Assembly (NCBI RefSeq): GCF_030652515.1
Contig: NZ_JAUSAR010000100.1
Coordinates: 1-64,000, forward strand
DNA: 64,000 nucleotides
DNA from: Aquabacterium sp.
GTDB taxonomy: Bacteria > Pseudomonadota > Gammaproteobacteria > Burkholderiales > Burkholderiaceae_C
Direction: 5' to 3'
Program-made: the position numbers and the translations under genes
Notes under the pieces: model-generated
Told to the model about the DNA's origin: nothing
Seen by the model: only the letters and a program-made list of their open reading frames with translations
Database searches by the model: none
Part shown: piece after piece, positions 9,590 to 17,180 of the stretch
Layout: each line of letters starts with the position of its first letter
Numbering within the stretch: the stretch's first letter is position 1

Positions 9590-10597
9590 ATGCAGTCGTA
9601 CAGGGCGCCACGTTGGCTGGCAGGGCGGGGCAGTTGGGGTGGCAATGTGCAGACCATCTGGCCCGCGCTGTTTTCTCGGCCGCACACCAGTCCTGCCCTC
9701 ACCCATGTGCCTTACCAGCGTCAGCGCTGGGACACGCCTGATGGGGATTTCATCGACGTGGACCTGTGGCCTGCTGGGCCCAAGGTCGGCGCTGCGCCCA
9801 CGCCTTTGCTGGTGCTGTTCCACGGGTTGGAGGGCTCATCGCGCAGCCACTATGCGCTGGCGTTTGCCCACTGGGCCCGAGCGCAAGGCTGGTCGTATGC
9901 CGTGCCGCATTTCAGGGGCTGTTCCGGTGAGTTGAATCTGGGGCCGCGCTCCTACCATTCGGGCGATTTCGTGGAGATCGACTGGATCCTGCGCCGCCTG
10001 CTGGCCGATCACGGCGGTCCGATGGTGGTGGTGGGCATCTCGATGGGGGGCAATGCTTTGTTGCGCTGGGCCCAGGAGTCGGGCTCGGAGGCCGTCAAGG
10101 TGGCCAAGGCCGTGGCGACGGTGTCTTCCCCATTGGACCTGGCGGCGGCGGGGGCGGCCATCGGTCGCGGCTTCAACCGGCAGGTCTACACCCGCATGTT
10201 CCTCAAGTCGATGAAACCCAAGGCCTTGGCCAAGTTGGCGCAGTATCCAGGATTGTTCGATGAGCAGGCCCTGCGCGCGTCTCGGGATCTGTTTGAGTTC
10301 GACAATGTGTTCACCGCGCCGCTGCATGGGTTCACGGGGACGCCCGACTACTGGGCGCGTTGTTCTGCCCAGCCGCGCTTGAACCTGATCACCGGGGTGC
10401 CCGTCCTGGTGCTCAATGCCCGCAATGATCCTTTCATCCCGGGGGGTAGTTTGCCCAGGCCGGGTGAGGTGGGAAGCTGGGTGACCTTGTGGCAGCCCGA
10501 GGAAGGGGGCCATGTGGGCTTTCCGGCCGGGCCCATGCCGGGCCACGTGAGCACCTTGCCGGAGGCTGTGGGCCCCTGGCTGGCGCAGCATCTTTGA
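9590..10597 (+). CDS. YheT-family alpha/beta hydrolase
   Basis: The 335-residue protein begins with the family signature WLAGRGSWGGNVQTIWPALFSR. It has the oxyanion stretch LFHGLEGSSRSHYA, the nucleophile elbow VVGISMGGNALLRW with catalytic Ser, and the acid/His region NARNDPFIP...EGGHVGF. The family (UPF0017) includes E. coli YheT, whose substrate is unknown. It resembles eukaryotic ABHD1/3 lipid hydrolases. Confidence 0.88.
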   Translation: MQSYRAPRWLAGRGSWGGNVQTIWPALFSRPHTSPALTHVPYQRQRWDTPDGDFIDVDLWPAGPKVGAAPTPLLVLFHGLEGSSRSHYALAFAHWARAQGWSYAVPHFRGCSGELNLGPRSYHSGDFVEIDWILRRLLADHGGPMVVVGISMGGNALLRWAQESGSEAVKVAKAVATVSSPLDLAAAGAAIGRGFNRQVYTRMFLKSMKPKALAKLAQYPGLFDEQALRASRDLFEFDNVFTAPLHGFTGTPDYWARCSAQPRLNLITGVPVLVLNARNDPFIPGGSLPRPGEVGSWVTLWQPEEGGHVGFPAGPMPGHVSTLPEAVGPWLAQHL

Positions 10598-10618
10598 CCG
10601 ACCAACACAAGGGATTCC

Positions 10619-11164
10619 ATGGATGACATCGTCAAGGCCGCGTTGAAGAAGTGGCCCAATGTGCCGAACTGCCACGGTTGGCTCGCCCTGGATGCCCGGG
10701 GTGACTGGTACATGCGGGATGACCGTGTTCAGGCTGCAGGGCCTTTCCCGCAGGTCAAAGGCAGCCGCATCACGCATGGCAAGTTGATCGACTTCATCAA
10801 CCGCAACTACGAGCCGGATGAGCAGGGGGCGTGGTTCTTTCAGAATGGCCCGCAACGGGTTTACCTGGCGCTGGAGGCAGCGCCCTGGGTGCTGGGCGTG
10901 CAGCGCGATGGCGAGTCATTCAAGGTTGACACGCACACTGGTCAGGCAGTGCAGGAGGTGCGGGGGGCCTGGTTGGACGAGTTGGGGCGCTTGTTCCTGG
11001 AGACGGAGCTGGGCTTGGGCGTGGTGCGCTCGATGGACATGGACGCCGCGGCCAGCGCGGTGGAGGCGGGCGTATGGGATCCACAGGACATCCTGTTTGC
11101 GGAGTTGCCCAAGCGGTTCGCGTACTGCCTGGCGCCTCAGCCCGCCCCTGCCATTCAGGCATGA
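10619..11164 (+). CDS. Conserved protein of unknown function
   Basis: The 181-residue soluble protein has the motifs KKWPNVPNCHGWLALDARGDWYMRDD and FINRNYEPDEQGAWFFQNGPQRVYLAL. I recognise this as a conserved Burkholderiales protein often found near yheT (possibly the family labelled DUF2946, which I cannot confirm). There are no membrane segments. The Trp-rich N-terminus might bind a ligand. It is 21 bases after the hydrolase gene and closes the cluster. Confidence 0.75.
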   Translation: MDDIVKAALKKWPNVPNCHGWLALDARGDWYMRDDRVQAAGPFPQVKGSRITHGKLIDFINRNYEPDEQGAWFFQNGPQRVYLALEAAPWVLGVQRDGESFKVDTHTGQAVQEVRGAWLDELGRLFLETELGLGVVRSMDMDAAASAVEAGVWDPQDILFAELPKRFAYCLAPQPAPAIQA

Positions 11165-11190
11165 AAAAGCCGGCTTCTGGAGCCGGCTGC
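11163..11190 (-). terminator. Terminator for the cytochrome c gene
   Basis: AGCCGGC at 11168-11174 pairs with GCCGGCT at 11182-11188. On the minus strand the stem is followed by TTTTTCAT, so it terminates the minus-strand cytochrome gene. It may also halt the converging plus-strand operon. Confidence 0.85.
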
Positions 11191-11216
11191 TGATCTGCGC
11201 AAGGCGACGAGGCCTT

Positions 11217-11765
11217 TTACTTGGCGTCGCTGGCGGGTGCCGAGGCGGCCGCAGCGGGGGCCGCAGGTTCGGTGAACTTGGCGCCACCTGAGTTGGCCAG
11301 GTAGGCCACCGCGCGGCTCACTTCCAGGTCACTGAACTCGCCTCCAGCTTGTGGTGGCATGGCGTTCTTGCCCTTGAGCGCCGATTGAATCAAGGCTTCC
11401 AGGCCGACGCCGATGCGTGAGCCCCAGGCTGCGGCATCACCCAACTTGGGCGCGCCCATGGCACCTGATTCGTGGCAGGCGGCGCACTGGCCCTTGAAGA
11501 CTTCTTCTCCAGCGCGGGGGCCGGCGTTGGCCGAGACCACCTTGACTTCGACCGAGCCGACGGGCTTGATGCGTTGGGCCGTGGCCTGTTCGGACAAGGC
11601 ATCGCTGCCCGAAGAGCCGGTGCCGGTGGATGCCACGAACTCGACCAGCAGGATGATGATGATGATCGGCACAATGAAGGCCAGCCCCACGGCCACGGCC
11701 AGTTGCTTGGGCGTCTTGATCGGGCCTTCGTGATCGTTGTCGTGAGAATTGGGCGCTTGGCTCAT
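11217..11765 (-). CDS. Membrane-anchored c5-type cytochrome c
   Basis: The 182-residue protein has an N-terminal cytoplasmic stretch, one transmembrane helix (about residues 22-46, AVAVGLAFIVPIIIIILLVEFV) and a periplasmic haem domain. The CAACH motif is at 94-98 and a distal Met at about 136 (KNAMPPQAG). The arrangement resembles the CycB/cytochrome c5 family that passes electrons to terminal oxidases. The tail is Ala/Pro-rich. I chose the ATG at 11765 because an upstream extension of the frame runs through a tRNA gene. Confidence 0.9.
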   Translation of the reverse strand: MSQAPNSHDNDHEGPIKTPKQLAVAVGLAFIVPIIIIILLVEFVASTGTGSSGSDALSEQATAQRIKPVGSVEVKVVSANAGPRAGEEVFKGQCAACHESGAMGAPKLGDAAAWGSRIGVGLEALIQSALKGKNAMPPQAGGEFSDLEVSRAVAYLANSGGAKFTEPAAPAAAASAPASDAK

Positions 11766-11875
11766 GGGATCCTCAGGGGCACTGGTTATCGTGGGTGCAG
11801 GCCTTGCGGCTGCTGGGCATGGCAGAAAATCCTGCCACAAAGGCCGGATTATAGGGGGGCTTGTCGTTGGCCCAC

Positions 11876-11884
11876 TGTTAGAAT
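11876..11884 (+). promoter_or_regulatory. Extended -10 element before tRNA-Arg
   Basis: TG-T-TAGAAT is an extended -10 box 13 bases upstream of the tRNA 5' end. No good -35 is seen at 17 bases, as is common for extended -10 promoters. Confidence 0.5.
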
Positions 11885-11897
11885 CTGCCCCTGCGTT

Positions 11898-11973
11898 GCG
11901 CCCGTAGCTCAATGGATAGAGTACTGCCCTCCGAAGGCAGGGGTTGCTGGTTCGATCCCAGCCGGGCGCACCA
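11898..11973 (+). tRNA. tRNA-Arg (anticodon CCG)
   Basis: This is a 76-base cloverleaf: acceptor GCGCCCG/CGGGCGC, D arm GCTCAATGGATAGAGT, anticodon stem CTGCC/GGCAG with loop CTCCGAA, T arm GCTGGTTCGATCCCAGC, and an encoded CCA. Its 3' half is duplicated identically at 17869-17910, marking it as the attachment site of a genomic island. Confidence 0.97.
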
Positions 11974-11979
11974 AGGTTG
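11932..11979 (+). repeat. Left 48-bp direct repeat (att site in tRNA-Arg)
   Basis: From CGAAGGCAGG in the anticodon loop through the CCA end and six bases beyond (AAGGTTG region), 48 bases are identical to 17869-17916. Flanking bases remain similar but diverged further downstream (CTTGACC then ...CCCTGC in both). Crossovers in the 3' half of a tRNA gene are typical of tyrosine-recombinase elements. Confidence 0.88.
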
Positions 11980-12154
11980 ACTTGACCGGTCCAACCATCC
12001 CTGCTGTGAAGTGAGGCATTACATGGCGAGAATGCCACGTAATGCTTTATTGCAAGTTGAGCCACGAATTGCCTTATCGGGCCCTCTGAGGGGCCCACGC
12101 TGGGGACGGAGCGGTCAATCCGTCGTGTTCCGTAGACACAGCCCAGCGAAGGTT

Positions 12155-12475
12155 ATGGCTGCCACGAAGTCCAAGTCCCCCCCTCGTCCTCGCCGCATCA
12201 CAGGCAAAGAGGACGACCTGATGGCGGATGAGGCTAGGCAGATCCTTCGAGCCGAGATGGTTCGCCGGGGGTACAGCTTCAAGATGCTCGCGGAAGCCCT
12301 TGCCGAGCAGCAAGGTGGCGGGCCCATCGAGTTGGTTCAGTCTTTGACGAACAAGGTGAACCGGGGGCGGTTTTCCTTTGCGTTCTTCTTGCGGGCAGCC
12401 CGTGCGATGGGCGTGCCGTCATTGGAGTTGGAGGCGGTCCTTCCACCTTCAACTAGCGTTGAATCGGCGAAATGA
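12155..12475 (+). CDS. DUF6471-like small regulator
   Basis: The 106-residue protein has a basic N-terminus (KSKSPPRPRR) followed by a helical domain (about residues 25-95). The motif is MADEARQILRAEMVRRGYSFKMLAEAL...NKVNRGRFSFAFFLRAARAMGV, which looks like the DUF6471 family of helix-turn-helix-like proteins. I chose the ATG at 12155 after AGCGAAGG; other in-frame starts lie upstream (12011) and downstream (about 12221). It is the first island gene after the tRNA, divergent from everything else there. A regulatory role is inferred only. Confidence 0.65.
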   Translation: MAATKSKSPPRPRRITGKEDDLMADEARQILRAEMVRRGYSFKMLAEALAEQQGGGPIELVQSLTNKVNRGRFSFAFFLRAARAMGVPSLELEAVLPPSTSVESAK

Positions 12476-12632
12476 ACATGGTCCATAGGTGCTCGGCGGC
12501 GCCCTCGTCCGTCAGGCGAGAGTCTCGGTTGCCTTGGAACATGCCCATCGTTGCCTTCAGGCACATCAGGTGCTGAGCTACTTCGCGCTTTTGGGCAGGT
12601 GCAGCGTTGAGGCTGGTCCAAGATGGACTCAC
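12453..12632 (-). CDS. Possible small protein downstream of tag
   Basis: The 59-codon frame starts at GTG 4 bases after the tag stop. It contains a helical, coding-like stretch (PAQKREVAQHLMCLKATMGMF...TDEGAAEHLWTMFI). It overlaps the 3' end of the DUF6471-like gene on the other strand by 23 bases. I do not recognise it, and there is no clear ribosome binding site. It may be coupled to tag, or it may be the remnant of a longer gene. Confidence 0.35.
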   Translation of the reverse strand: MSPSWTSLNAAPAQKREVAQHLMCLKATMGMFQGNRDSRLTDEGAAEHLWTMFISPIQR

Positions 12633-12636
12633 GTTT

Positions 12637-13245
12637 TCAATTTGGCCGCTTGAAAGCCATGCGAGCCTCTTCTGCATGAATCCTGATCGCACAATCGCGT
12701 GCGTGATCGTTGACCATGCCCATGGCTTGCATGAACGCATACACCGTCGTAGGCCCAACGAACTTCCACCCTCGCCGTTTCAACTCTTTTGACAGCGCTA
12801 TGGACTCAGGCGTCGTTGAGACGGTTTGAGGCTCGTGCTGACCTTGGCCCTGAGGTTCAAAACGCCAGTAGAAGGTTGCCAATGAGCCGGCTTCGGCCAC
12901 CAACTCTTGCGCGCGGGCGGCGTTGTGGATCACAGCTTCGATCTTGCCTCGGTGCCTGACGATGCTCTCGTCCTGGAGCAGACGCGCAACATCCGCGTTG
13001 CTAAATCGGGTCAGTTTGTTGAAGTCGAACCCAAGGAATGCGCGCCGGAAGTTGTCGCGCTTGGTCAGTATGGTTCGCCAACTCAAGCCTGATTGAAACC
13101 CTTCCAGGCAGATCTTCTCGAATAGCCTGATGTCGTCTGACACAGGCAAGCCCCATTCGTCGTCGTGATACGCAAGGTACTCAGGGGTGCTGGCGCACCA
13201 CCGGCAACGATGCAGTCCATCGGGCTCAACAAACAGACCGCTCAT
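12637..13245 (-). CDS. tag: DNA-3-methyladenine glycosylase I
   Basis: The 202-residue protein excises 3-methyladenine from alkylated DNA. It has the family pattern CRWCASTPEYLAYHDDEWGLPVSDD near the N-terminus (C14/C17 region, catalytic-pocket Glu in DDEWG). It continues ICLEGFQSGLSWRTILTKRDNFRRAF, and the C-terminal GWKFVGPTTVYAFMQAMGMVNDH supplies the zinc His residue. The start overlaps the yciI-like gene by 4 bases (ATGA). As part of the island operon it suggests a detoxification/repair theme with the OYE reductase. Confidence 0.94.
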   Translation of the reverse strand: MSGLFVEPDGLHRCRWCASTPEYLAYHDDEWGLPVSDDIRLFEKICLEGFQSGLSWRTILTKRDNFRRAFLGFDFNKLTRFSNADVARLLQDESIVRHRGKIEAVIHNAARAQELVAEAGSLATFYWRFEPQGQGQHEPQTVSTTPESIALSKELKRRGWKFVGPTTVYAFMQAMGMVNDHARDCAIRIHAEEARMAFKRPN

Positions 13246-13538
13246 GCGGATGGCTCCATCAGCTCACTCAGTCGGGAATCGGTCTTGGACACGGTGATGT
13301 CAATCACTTCTGCGCGCACGACATCGTTGGCCACAAAAGGGTCTTCACTCAAACGCTGATCCAGGTCGGCTCTGCCCAATCCATGTGCCAACACACATCC
13401 GCCTTGCTGACCTTGCAGGCTGCCGGACGCGATGAAGACGCCTTCATCGAAGCCTTTCTGGAGCCAAGCTTTGTGAGCACTCATCCATTCGCCAGCGAGC
13501 GCCTTGTTGGTTGAGAACTTCAGTTGCACCACGAACAT
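13242..13538 (-). CDS. YciI-like protein
   Basis: The 98-residue protein has a ferredoxin-like YciI/DGPF fold. It starts MFVVQLKFSTNKALAGEWMSAHKAWLQKGFDEGVFIASGSL and carries the YciI pattern around FVANDVVRAEVIDI. Family members are small enzymes or accessory domains with a conserved His-Asp; H22 (SAHKAW) is present. It overlaps tag by 4 bases and lies one base after the TetR gene, so it is translated from the same mRNA. Confidence 0.85.
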   Translation of the reverse strand: MFVVQLKFSTNKALAGEWMSAHKAWLQKGFDEGVFIASGSLQGQQGGCVLAHGLGRADLDQRLSEDPFVANDVVRAEVIDITVSKTDSRLSELMEPSA

Positions 13539-13539
13539 G

Positions 13540-14154
13540 TCAGCATTCTCCGGTCGCAGGGGTTGAAGTGGAGATGTCGTGCAACCACTTCAGCAATTGC
13601 TCGACCTCCTGGTGAATGAAGCCTTCATCGTTGAAGGCGTTGGCCAGCGTGGCAATGCCCTGGCTTCTGGCAAGCAGGTGCATGGCCAGCGCATCTGCGT
13701 TGCGCGGGTATCCCATCTGAACGAATTGGCGCGCAAGCCAATCCCGGAACAGGGTGAACAAAAGACTGGCTTTCGGCTGTGCTGGGTGTTCAAGCTTGGA
13801 CAGTTCTGCGCACAGGGTGCCGACGGGGCAGCCGTGCTGTCGAATCTTTGGCCCATTCATCACCATCATGTGGATGAAGCGGCTCACACGTGCTGCTGGC
13901 GTTGGCGCTTCGGTTTCCCAGCCTTCGAGCATTCCCCGCGTCTTGTGCATTCGTCTTTCAATGACGGCGTCAAGAATGTCGTCTTTGGTCTTGAAGTGAT
14001 AGTAGAAATTGCCCCGAGACAGGTTGACTGCGGAGGCGATGTCCGCGAACGATGTGTGCTCGTACCCGCGCTCATAGAACAACTGATCCGCGATTTCCGT
14101 GATCCGGCTTCGCGTGTTGCCGCTGTCATTCGGTGCCGTGTGTTCTGCGATCAT
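13540..14154 (-). CDS. TetR/AcrR-family regulator
   Basis: The 204-residue protein has an N-terminal HTH (about residues 17-62, ITEIADQLFYERGYEHTSFADIASAVNLSRGNFYYHFKTKDDILDAVI) and a C-terminal ligand domain. It resembles NemR/AcuR-type repressors that sense electrophiles. Its ATG overlaps the stop of the upstream reductase by 4 bases. The repressor is therefore encoded inside the operon it probably controls, and the likely operator lies at 15260-15289. Confidence 0.9.
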   Translation of the reverse strand: MIAEHTAPNDSGNTRSRITEIADQLFYERGYEHTSFADIASAVNLSRGNFYYHFKTKDDILDAVIERRMHKTRGMLEGWETEAPTPAARVSRFIHMMVMNGPKIRQHGCPVGTLCAELSKLEHPAQPKASLLFTLFRDWLARQFVQMGYPRNADALAMHLLARSQGIATLANAFNDEGFIHQEVEQLLKWLHDISTSTPATGEC

Positions 14155-15245
14155 GGTGACACGGGACCTTCATGAGATGGGTAGTCAATGTATCCACGGT
14201 CATTGCCACCATAAAAGCTGGCATGGTCTGGCGTGTTCAATGGCAAGTCTTCACGAAAGCGCCTCACAAGATCTGGGTTGGCCAGGAACGGCGTGCCGAA
14301 GGCGACAAGATCGGCCGCGCCAGAACGAATGGCGGCTTGTGCGCTCTCCTTGCTATAGCCATTGTTGGCCATGTAGATGCCGCCGAACGCGGCACGCATC
14401 TGCTGATAGTCCACCTTGCAGCCCTGCGTCATCATGTCGCCTTCCAGGACATGGAGGTAGGCCAAATTCAATGGGCTAAGCCATTGCGCGAACTGGCCAA
14501 AGTGTTTTTGAGGATCGGAGTCATGCATGTCATTGAAGCTGTTCTCGGGACTCAGCCGTACACCCACCCTGTGGGTCGGCCACACAGCGGTCACGGCATT
14601 CAGCACCTCAGCCAGAAATCGAAACCTGGCTTCCGGTGAGCCTCCGTAGGTGTCGCTTCGCTGATTGCTGCCATCTCGCAAGAACTGGTCTATCAAGTAG
14701 CCATTCGCGCTGTGCACCTCGACACCATCAAACCCTGCGGCCACAGCGAACTGGGCTGCGAGCTTGAACTGCGCGACCGTGGCGTTGATCTCCTCAACGT
14801 CAAGCTCAACAGGCGTCACAAAGTCCTGCGGCCCTGTGTACGTCATGGCCTGCCCTGATGGCTTGAGCGCTGACGGCGCCACAGGGCTTAGCCCATCAGG
14901 CAGCAGTGTGGGGTGAGACACCCGACCGCAATGCTGCAACTGGGCAAAGATCAAACCATGCCGCGCGTGAACAGCATCAGTGACTGCTCGCCAACCCAGT
15001 ACCTGCGCTTCAGTGAAAAGGCCTGGCGTGAAGGGATAGCCAATGCCCAGACTTGAAACTGGCACCGACTCAGAGATGATCAACCCGGCCTCAGCACGCT
15101 GTGCGTAGTAGGTCGCCATCAACGGTGACGGCACGCCGAGTTGGTCAGCGCGATTGCGCGTCATTGGGGCCATCACCATTCTGTTGGCCAGGTCAAGCGA
15201 TCCGACCTTGAGTGGCGAGAAGAGATTTATTGGCATGTCGTTCAC
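14151..15245 (-). CDS. Old Yellow Enzyme-type NADH:flavin oxidoreductase
   Basis: The 364-residue FMN enzyme probably reduces activated alkenes or nitro-compounds (NemA-like). TIM-barrel motifs: MAPMTRNRA (26-34), substrate residues His178 and Asn181 in EVHSANGYLIDQFL with Tyr183 as proton donor, and FMN-phosphate residues near NNGY and GTPFLANPDL. Around 102-108 the usual QLWHVGR reads QLQHCGR, an unusual Trp-to-Gln change. It is the first gene of a four- or five-gene operon with overlapping junctions. Confidence 0.93.
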   Translation of the reverse strand: MNDMPINLFSPLKVGSLDLANRMVMAPMTRNRADQLGVPSPLMATYYAQRAEAGLIISESVPVSSLGIGYPFTPGLFTEAQVLGWRAVTDAVHARHGLIFAQLQHCGRVSHPTLLPDGLSPVAPSALKPSGQAMTYTGPQDFVTPVELDVEEINATVAQFKLAAQFAVAAGFDGVEVHSANGYLIDQFLRDGSNQRSDTYGGSPEARFRFLAEVLNAVTAVWPTHRVGVRLSPENSFNDMHDSDPQKHFGQFAQWLSPLNLAYLHVLEGDMMTQGCKVDYQQMRAAFGGIYMANNGYSKESAQAAIRSGAADLVAFGTPFLANPDLVRRFREDLPLNTPDHASFYGGNDRGYIDYPSHEGPVSP

Positions 15246-15259
15246 TTGTAGGTCATTTG

Positions 15260-15299
15260 TCCTAAAGTCATTTTAGGATGATTGTCCTATATGAGTCAA
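15260..15299 (-). promoter_or_regulatory. Promoter and TetR-type operator of the reductase operon
   Basis: Minus-strand promoter: TTGACT (15294-15299), an 18-base spacer, and TAAAAT (15270-15275). The inverted repeat TCCTAAA-N5-TTTAGGA (15260-15278) covers the -10, and a third TCCTA half-site lies at 15285-15289 in the spacer. Repressor binding would block polymerase. The TetR gene within the operon is the obvious candidate. Confidence 0.7.
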
Positions 15300-15365
15300 G
15301 TAGAGATCTACGCTTCACATCAGGTGATGAATTGATCGCTCATCAGGTAGAAGAGGCGAAATGAG

Positions 15366-15782
15366 TTGTTGCTCTGTGGGCCCGAGGACATCAGCGCAAC
15401 TTCATTCGAGCAACAATCTGGCGTCGTACTTCTTCGCTTAGCAACAGCTTGGAGCCTCCTCAAAACCCGGGGCGATTCAGAGTTGTCGTTTGCCATGAGG
15501 TTTGACGCGCGCGATAACTCAAGCCCGGCCATTGCAGGCGCCCCAATCTTTATGGGCCTCACGGTCGCGCCGGATGGCATCTCTTTCAAGGGCGAGACGG
15601 TGAACGTCAGAAACTCGGGGGACGACATGGTGATGTCCATCCTGGACACGCCAGCGTTCAAGAGTGGTCTGACGCTGCTGAACACTGCTCAGCCAGCCTT
15701 GAAGCCGCTGACAAGCTTGGCTATGGCCGCAGCATGCCGTTTGCGAGAAGCCGGTGTACTCGATGGGAGCGGCGATAGCTAG
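15366..15782 (+). CDS. Uncharacterised coding-like frame
   Basis: A 138-codon plus-strand frame starts at TTG, with no clear ribosome binding site. The second half looks protein-like (APDGISFKGETVNVRNSGDDMVMSILDTPAF...SLAMAAACRLREAGVL) but I do not recognise a family. It may be the 3' part of a gene whose 5' end was lost. It fills part of the 666-base gap between the reductase promoter and hipA. Confidence 0.3.
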   Translation: MLLCGPEDISATSFEQQSGVVLLRLATAWSLLKTRGDSELSFAMRFDARDNSSPAIAGAPIFMGLTVAPDGISFKGETVNVRNSGDDMVMSILDTPAFKSGLTLLNTAQPALKPLTSLAMAAACRLREAGVLDGSGDS

Positions 15783-15897
15783 TGAAGAGGCGATTTCAAG
15801 CCTGCTGCAGCAACCTCTAGACGTGGAGCCGACCCAGCGTCGGACTGGTAGGCTCACAAAGCGTGAGGAAATCGAGCGCCGAAACGGACGAAGCTGA
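15763..15897 (+). CDS. Short uncharacterised frame, possible gene remnant
   Basis: The 44-codon frame (MGAAIASEEAISSLLQQPLD...RLTKREEIERRNGRS) overlaps the end of the preceding frame in another register. The coding-like reading continues upstream of the ATG for about 20 codons, suggesting the C-terminus of a degraded protein. No family is recognised. Confidence 0.25.
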   Translation: MGAAIASEEAISSLLQQPLDVEPTQRRTGRLTKREEIERRNGRS

Positions 15898-15911
15898 CCT
15901 TCGTTTGCGGT

Positions 15912-17180
15912 CTATGACGCTTGACGGAATCTGGCCTGTGCCTTTTTGGTGATCGACTTCACCTCGTGTGTCAGGTGTTCCGCAAATGTTTGGCTGCTGC
16001 GGGCCAGCAGAGGCGAGATCTCATTCGCGGCTTGATCGATGGCAGCAGGCACCTTCACGGCCACATTCTCTGCAACTGTCTGCAGATACCGTGGTTTCAT
16101 GCCCAGTTGCTGGGCCATGCCTTGCAGTTGGGCGTGGCCCATCTGCCCTGGCAACACTTCGCCGCCCACGTTGAAGGCGAACTCTTTGGATAGTCCTGGG
16201 TAGATGCGCGTGCACATCAGGTCGTAGAAGGGCGTGAGACGCACGCCTTGGCCTGGCAATGCGTGCAACGACAGGTTCTTGGCATGGCTGTCGTTGTTGC
16301 CCACGCAGATGTTGAAGAACACCCATTGCACCAGCGCTTGCAAGTCAAGGGCTGCGCGTGAGCTGTGTTCGCGGATCAGTCGGGCGCAGGCTTCGAGCCC
16401 GGGCCCGCCTTCCTTCTCGTATTTTTTCTCGGACACGGTACCGGCCAACTGGCACAGGTCGTACTGGATGACGCGGCTCAAGCCGCCATCGTCTCTGCGA
16501 AGGCGGTCAAAGCGCTCGACCACACATGCCTTGGTCAGCGGCTCGTAGAAGACCTCCGCCGTTTTGAGGCCGCAGTGCTTGGCGGTGCGCATGATGATGG
16601 CCTCGTTGACGGCACTGTCCCGCACCTTGGCCAGCCTGCGGATGTCTGGCTTGAGGATGTGGGTAGACGGTGCATGGCCCTTGGGCAGCATGGGTTGCCC
16701 GTCGAAGATGGCGATGGTCGCTTTGTCCTGAGCACCAGCCAGTGAGATGCGCGCATCATCACCTTGGACCTGGATGGCTGCGGCTGATTTGGACTTCAGG
16801 ATGTCAGCAATCGCCTGCCAGCTGGTGGGCTCGTATTGAGGTGGCTGCGGGCGCTGGCCTTGGGGCAGCATCACGTAGGCGCCAGCCGTGTCGCCTGCCA
16901 CCTCTTGCAGCAGCGCGAACAGGGTGGATGCCTTGCGCTGAGCCGAGAGGTAGGCACGCACCTCGCCCTCGGGCAGCAGGTTCTCGAAGAAGGCCTGCAC
17001 CTGAGCTGCGACCAGGCGCCCTGGCTGGAGCGCGATGCTGGACAAGGGGAAGGGGGCGGCCGGCTGTTGTCTGCCCAGCCAGGTCTGCGCGTATTCGAAG
17101 CTCAAGGGCTCGGTGTCGAAGACGGTGCCGATCAACTCATCGCCATGGAAGACGTCCAGCGCAGTGACGCGTTCCATCAC
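15912..17180 (-). CDS. hipA: HipA-type serine/threonine kinase toxin
   Basis: The 422-residue HipA-like kinase would inhibit growth by phosphorylating a translation factor (GltX in E. coli) when not held by HipB. Kinase features are complete: the activation-loop-like ISLAGAQDK with autophosphorylation Ser146, ATP lysine in HILKPDI (Lys177), catalytic NNDSHAKN (Asp297, Asn302), and metal-binding YDL (Asp320). The N-terminal subdomain-1 is fused, unlike split HipST systems. The start overlaps the hipB stop by 4 bases. Confidence 0.93.
   Translation of the reverse strand: MMERVTALDVFHGDELIGTVFDTEPLSFEYAQTWLGRQQPAAPFPLSSIALQPGRLVAAQVQAFFENLLPEGEVRAYLSAQRKASTLFALLQEVAGDTAGAYVMLPQGQRPQPPQYEPTSWQAIADILKSKSAAAIQVQGDDARISLAGAQDKATIAIFDGQPMLPKGHAPSTHILKPDIRRLAKVRDSAVNEAIIMRTAKHCGLKTAEVFYEPLTKACVVERFDRLRRDDGGLSRVIQYDLCQLAGTVSEKKYEKEGGPGLEACARLIREHSSRAALDLQALVQWVFFNICVGNNDSHAKNLSLHALPGQGVRLTPFYDLMCTRIYPGLSKEFAFNVGGEVLPGQMGHAQLQGMAQQLGMKPRYLQTVAENVAVKVPAAIDQAANEISPLLARSSQTFAEHLTHEVKSITKKAQARFRQAS

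Noticed and set aside
11766-12098. N-terminal extension of the cytochrome c gene
   Set aside because: The extension reads through the antisense of a perfect tRNA-Arg gene. The ATG at 11765 gives a normal anchor helix near the N-terminus.
15320-15857. Minus-strand frames opposite the island remnants
   Set aside because: The minus-strand translations are Arg/Ser/His-rich and less protein-like than the plus-strand frames, and no start signals were seen.
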